The notes under the pieces are model-generated. The model was not told the origin of the DNA and ran no database searches. It saw only the letters and a list, made by a program, of their open reading frames with translations. A DNA stretch of 64,000 bases. Origin: Thiocystis violascens DSM 198 (GTDB lineage Bacteria; Pseudomonadota; Gammaproteobacteria; Chromatiales; Chromatiaceae). Within the stretch, counting starts at the first letter, position 1. Every line of letters begins with the position of its first letter. Made by a program: the position numbers and the translations under genes. The stretch is from assembly GCF_000227745.2 (NCBI RefSeq), contig NC_018012.1:558001-622000 (forward strand), written 5' to 3'. Shown in pieces: positions 63,803 through 64,000 of this stretch.

Positions 63803-64000
63803 ATGAAAAAATCACTAGCGATGACGGCTGATTGGAACGCGATCCACTCCATTCAAATTGCGTACACTTTTCAGTCCACCGATCAATCTTGGTGTGTCAG
63901 CAAAGACATCCAGGGTTTCAGCTCTGTACGTGCAGAATTTGAAGAACGCCTTGTGAGGCACATTGCAAAGTCGAATAAATTGGCTTTCACGATTAATCGA
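63803..64000 (+). CDS. Unknown protein, 3' end outside window
   Basis: Open for 66 codons from ATG 63803 with CAGGAGTAAACG upstream, an excellent ribosome binding site. It reads MKKSLAMTADWNAIHSIQIA and onwards without interruption. No family recognised; it could be a short island gene such as a regulator. Confidence 0.6.
   Translation, partial: MKKSLAMTADWNAIHSIQIAYTFQSTDQSWCVSKDIQGFSSVRAEFEERLVRHIAKSNKLAFTINR

Overview
The window looks like part of the chromosome of a purple sulfur bacterium (Chromatiaceae, close in gene content to Allochromatium or Thiocystis). The main reason is a complete reverse-type dissimilatory sulfite reductase operon, dsrABEFHCMKLJOPN (11151-23660), with the DsrEFH sulfurtransferase that marks sulfur oxidisers. 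Most of the sequence is GC-rich with gammaproteobacterial housekeeping pairs such as lapB-pyrF and galU. No rRNA and no CRISPR array were seen.

Layout. 1-7858: housekeeping and envelope genes (HAD hydrolase, SDR, lapB, pyrF, galU, two alpha/beta hydrolases). 8002-10175: a leftward four-gene set that includes a cysteine-free DsrC paralogue (RspA type) and a stand-alone Cas6/Cmx6-like protein. 10229-10819: a dioxygenase broken by an in-frame stop. 11151-23660: the dsr operon, which oxidises stored sulfur to sulfite. DsrEFH hands sulfur to DsrC, DsrAB with DsrL oxidises it, the DsrMKJOP membrane complex takes electrons and recycles DsrC, and DsrN amidates siroheme. dsrR and dsrS do not follow dsrN; a convergent LysM gene sits there. 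24733-39512: trpB2, a signalling block (chemoreceptor, OmpR-type regulator, REC-EAL protein, large hybrid kinase, then remnants of further signalling genes), an agmatine deiminase-type gene, a ThrE-like exporter and a Bax-inhibitor-1 protein.

A tRNA-Ser(UGA) at 39730-39817 marks the start of an accessory region that runs to the window end. It first carries a plasmid/ICE-like block: glycine-zipper protein, DUF932, a DUF6573-like protein, AAA ATPase, Gp157, MoxR/CobS AAA, WGR-like, DUF3150 and CobT-like VWA. Then comes a candidate nuclease/glycine-zipper protein and an AT-rich segment with two paralogues sharing an N-terminal domain. One paralogue is split by a complete IS1-family element with an exact 8-bp target duplication, and it leads directly into a Ycf46-like AAA ATPase. 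A type I restriction-modification locus with a VapBC-type pair between hsdM and hsdS follows, then an AlpA-type regulator and a gene cut by the window edge. No integrase is visible.

Heptanucleotide tandem repeats occur at four intergenic sites, and a dispersed palindromic repeat occurs at two. All functions are inferred by reading the sequence; no database search was run.
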